From Coprococcus_C sp934318045 (GTDB lineage Bacteria; Bacillota; Clostridia; Lachnospirales; Lachnospiraceae), in NCBI GenBank assembly GCA_934318045.1, contig CAKREY010000007.1:1-64000 (forward strand): 64,000 nt of DNA. The letters are read 5' to 3'. Numbering within the stretch: the stretch's first letter is position 1; every line of letters starts with the position of its first letter. The notes below the pieces were generated by a model. It was not told the DNA's origin and did no database searches. It saw nothing but the letters and a program-made list of their open reading frames with translations. Shown here one piece after another: positions 61,475 through 64,000 of the stretch. A program made the position numbers and the translations under genes.

Positions 61475-62758
61475 ATGAAATTTATCATGCACTTAACAAT
61501 TCAAAATATCAGGCGCAGAAAGGCGCGTACCATCCTGACATTACTCGGCGTGATGATCGGTGTAGTGGCGGTAGTCTCCTTGCTGTCTCTGGGAATGGGC
61601 GTGAAACGGGAACTCCTGCAAGGCTATGGCGACGATGCCTCGATTCGTCAGATCACTGTGCAGACATCGGAGAACAACCGGAATAAGAAAATGCTCCTGA
61701 CGGACCATACCATAGAGAAACTTGCAAAGATTGACAAAGTCGCGAATGTCTATCCGCGTTATGAAGTATTCGCGAATATTCAGGTTGGACAATATACCGC
61801 CTATACGAATCTGGTTGGCATCCCCGCAGAGCAGTTATCCGCAATCGCGCTGACCGATACGTCCAGCCTGCCGGAGCATGCCAGAAAGCCGGAGATGGTG
61901 ATCGGAAATGGGATGGGATATATGTTCTTCCATGACAACACCATGACCAGCTATCAGGATGGCGATGGAGACCTGAACGCATGGATTGGCGAAAAGGCGA
62001 AGGTTTCACTGGGATTTGATGAAAATGGGATTACAGACCGGCTGATGATCGCGGGTGTGATACAGGGGGACGCAGACGAGTTCAGCGAGCAGTCCCAGAC
62101 CGTGTATTGCGATTTGGATGTGCTGCGTTCTTATTTGAAGAAGCATGCCACACAAGGAAATGTTGTGCTTGGCCAGCCGGTCGATAAGAACGGAAATGCA
62201 TACACCCCGTGGGTATACTCAAGCGTGGTTGTCGAAGTTGGCAGGATGGAAGACGTTGAGTTTGTTGTGAAGAAATTACAGGATATGGGATATCAGACAA
62301 CCAATATGAAGGAGTATCGCGATACTGCGATGCGGACAGTGCGGATGCTTGAGCTGCTGTTAGGAGGCATCGGACTCATTTCCTTCCTTGTAGCGGCAAT
62401 CGGTATCAGCAATACGATGACAACAGCCGTTTATGACCGGGTGGCAGAGATTGGAACCTTGAAGGTGCTAGGTTGTGAGAAACGGGAATTGATGGCGATG
62501 ATCCTGTTAGAAGCGGGCATTTATGGATTTGCCGGTGGTTCATGTGGCGTGGTATTGTCGCTGCTTTTCGGAAAGCTTATCAACCGGATTGCGGCATCGG
62601 CATTGCTTCTGGAGGCAGGAGCGAAGATTGCCGTGATTACGCCGGGGCTTGCGCTGGCGGCAATTGGAATGGCTATGATACTTGGAACGATTGCGGGATA
62701 TTTTCCGGCACGATGGGCGGCGAAATTGTCACCGCTTACGGCAATGCGCAGAGATTAA
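61475..62758 (+). CDS. ABC transporter permease, MacB type
   Basis: 427 residues. One N-terminal span (TILTLLGVMIGVVAVVSLLSL), a MacB periplasmic-type core domain (about 60-270), then three spans ending PLTAMRRD. AGAGGGAGA precedes the ATG. It probably works with the ATPase at 59430; the MITE-like element lies just upstream. As the smallest FtsX-type layout it would act as a dimer. Confidence 0.9.
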   Translation: MKFIMHLTIQNIRRRKARTILTLLGVMIGVVAVVSLLSLGMGVKRELLQGYGDDASIRQITVQTSENNRNKKMLLTDHTIEKLAKIDKVANVYPRYEVFANIQVGQYTAYTNLVGIPAEQLSAIALTDTSSLPEHARKPEMVIGNGMGYMFFHDNTMTSYQDGDGDLNAWIGEKAKVSLGFDENGITDRLMIAGVIQGDADEFSEQSQTVYCDLDVLRSYLKKHATQGNVVLGQPVDKNGNAYTPWVYSSVVVEVGRMEDVEFVVKKLQDMGYQTTNMKEYRDTAMRTVRMLELLLGGIGLISFLVAAIGISNTMTTAVYDRVAEIGTLKVLGCEKRELMAMILLEAGIYGFAGGSCGVVLSLLFGKLINRIAASALLLEAGAKIAVITPGLALAAIGMAMILGTIAGYFPARWAAKLSPLTAMRRD

Positions 62759-62771
62759 AATGATAAAAATG

Positions 62772-62809
62772 TCAGGGCAATTACAGGTGGAAATTGCTCT
62801 GATTTTTTT
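62772..62809 (+). terminator. Terminator of the ABC locus
   Basis: TCAGGGCAATT pairs with AATTGCTCTGA, followed by seven T. Confidence 0.85.
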
Positions 62810-62890
62810 GTATAATATACGTCAAAGATCGATATGCAGTTTATTGGTGGGATTGTTGGATGAATGCAGAAAAGATAAGGAGAAATACAC

Positions 62891-63892
62891 ATGATAAATA
62901 TTAATTATAACAAATTTATTGCAGATATGATCCGATACGCATCTTCCGCGGATACGCCGGAGTCATCCCTGGAGCAGATCCTTGAGTATATAGGCAAAAA
63001 CCTGCATTCTTCGAGAGCGTATATCTTCGAAGATAATAAGGATGGAACCTATAATAACACATATGAGTGGGTAGGGGAAGGTGTCACAGCCGAGAAGGAG
63101 AATCTACAGAATGTTCCATACGAAGGGCTGCTGGATGTATGGTTTCGCGAATTCGAGAAATCAAAAAATATTATTATACCGGATATAGAGGCATACAGAG
63201 AGATCAGTCAGGATGCCTACGATATATTGAAACCGCAGAATATACACTCTCTGGTCGCAGGACCGATTGAGATTAACGGACGGTATATTGGATTTTATGG
63301 AGTGGATAATCCCCCGGCCGATCATCTTGACAGCATTGCGAATCTGATCGATATTATGGACTTTGTAATATCGATGATGATCCGGCTGCGTGACAACTCC
63401 CGCACGATCAGGAATATGGCAGTGAAAGATCAGCTGACGAACTGTAAGAATCGTATGGCACTCAAATGGGCATATGATGACACTTACGATAAAGAAAAAT
63501 CCATTTTTGTTCTAATGTGTGATCTGAATGGCTTGAAGAAAATAAATGATCAATATGGTCATGATGCAGGAGACAGGTATATCTGTGATGCGGCTGATAT
63601 CTTACAGGAATGTTTCGGAGAGGATTATGTGTACCGCCTGGGCGGGGACGAATTTGTAGTGGTTTGTCTCAACTCGGAAGAGGCGGCATTGACTGCGCAG
63701 ATAGCAAAGGCAAGGATGTACAGCGATCTGAAGAAGGTCGGAATGTCGCTTGGATACGCATATCGGAACAAATCGCATGAACCGTTCTCGAATATTTTAA
63801 GAGAGGCGGATCGCAAGATGTATATGGAAAAGCAGGGATATTATGCATCGAAGAAAGCAGAGGAGAAGCATCCTGAAAAAGCAGGAAACTGA
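62891..63892 (+). CDS. GAF-GGDEF diguanylate cyclase
   Basis: 333 residues. A GAF-type sensor domain covers about 15-165 and a GGDEF domain about 180-315, with the active-site motif RLGGDEF near residue 249. No RxxD inhibitory site or membrane span is evident, so the enzyme is cytoplasmic. It makes cyclic di-GMP from two GTP. AAGGAG precedes the ATG. Confidence 0.92.
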   Translation: MININYNKFIADMIRYASSADTPESSLEQILEYIGKNLHSSRAYIFEDNKDGTYNNTYEWVGEGVTAEKENLQNVPYEGLLDVWFREFEKSKNIIIPDIEAYREISQDAYDILKPQNIHSLVAGPIEINGRYIGFYGVDNPPADHLDSIANLIDIMDFVISMMIRLRDNSRTIRNMAVKDQLTNCKNRMALKWAYDDTYDKEKSIFVLMCDLNGLKKINDQYGHDAGDRYICDAADILQECFGEDYVYRLGGDEFVVVCLNSEEAALTAQIAKARMYSDLKKVGMSLGYAYRNKSHEPFSNILREADRKMYMEKQGYYASKKAEEKHPEKAGN

Positions 63893-63940
63893 TTTGATAG
63901 ATTTCGTTAATATACTGGATATAAAAAGGAAATGCGTCAT

Positions 63941-64000
63941 ATGGCACACAGGATATTGATGGTGGAGGACGACTTCGCCCTCGCAATGGGAACTGAATAT
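63941..64000 (+). CDS. Response regulator, 5' end only
   Basis: The first 20 codons (MAHRILMVEDDFALAMGTEY) are the beta1-alpha1 region of a receiver domain with the acidic pair EDD. AAAGGA lies upstream. The gene runs off the window, so the output domain is unknown. Confidence 0.75.
   Translation, partial: MAHRILMVEDDFALAMGTEY

Overview
The window is chromosomal DNA of a Gram-positive gut anaerobe of the class Clostridia, most likely family Lachnospiraceae. This rests on the Firmicutes-type ribosomal superoperon, zinc-ribbon S14, a ChW-repeat surface protein, VanG-like regulators, rubrerythrin, PadR/DUF1700/DUF4097 modules, moderate G+C and strong AGGAGG ribosome binding sites. It is an inference from protein character; no 16S gene is present.

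Layout. 1-700 is a tandem array of 64-bp units, each with an internal inverted repeat. It is followed by a promoter, a methyltransferase gene and a membrane protein gene. 3001-19353 is the S10-spc-alpha superoperon (rpsJ to rplQ) with secY, adk, map, infA and rpoA, a strong promoter, structured leaders and a terminator. 19440-25774 holds a prepilin-like gene, a minus-strand gene, a fused two-ATPase ECF transporter subunit, ecfT, truA and the L13-S9 operon. 25800-28767 is vanR-vanS-vanY without a ligase, preceded by a cloverleaf-like palindrome. 29057-31237 encodes a secreted ChW/Ig-like protein. 31424-35396 is an exopolysaccharide control locus (unknown membrane protein, PHP-type tyrosine phosphatase, chain-length regulator, BY-kinase). 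A chemoreceptor gene follows.

37360-44394 is a self-regulated PadR envelope-stress module with a two-component system and an FtsX-type ABC transporter. 44511-44633 is an azlD remnant, followed by an XRE-family membrane regulator. 45800-46121 holds the strongest find: an unannotated 27-residue hydrophobic toxin gene on the minus strand, a convergent antisense RNA with its own promoter and terminator, and a LexA-type box at the toxin promoter. This is a candidate SOS-controlled type I toxin-antitoxin locus. Rubrerythrin is divergent from it. 46950-50350 is a decayed mobile element (broken resolvase, surface protein, integrase stub).

50365-52322 is a MarR-MATE efflux unit with a palindromic operator. 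52825-54192 is a fluoride riboswitch controlling a CPA-type antiporter. 54279-56291 is an ECF sigma factor with its probable anti-sigma/sensor protein. 56550-62758 is an ABC export locus interrupted by a second 63/64-bp hairpin array (58776-59390) and by a 233-bp MITE-like element (61205-61437). The window ends with a GAF-GGDEF protein and the first codons of a response regulator. The two hairpin arrays are one family: the last unit of each resembles the units of the other.
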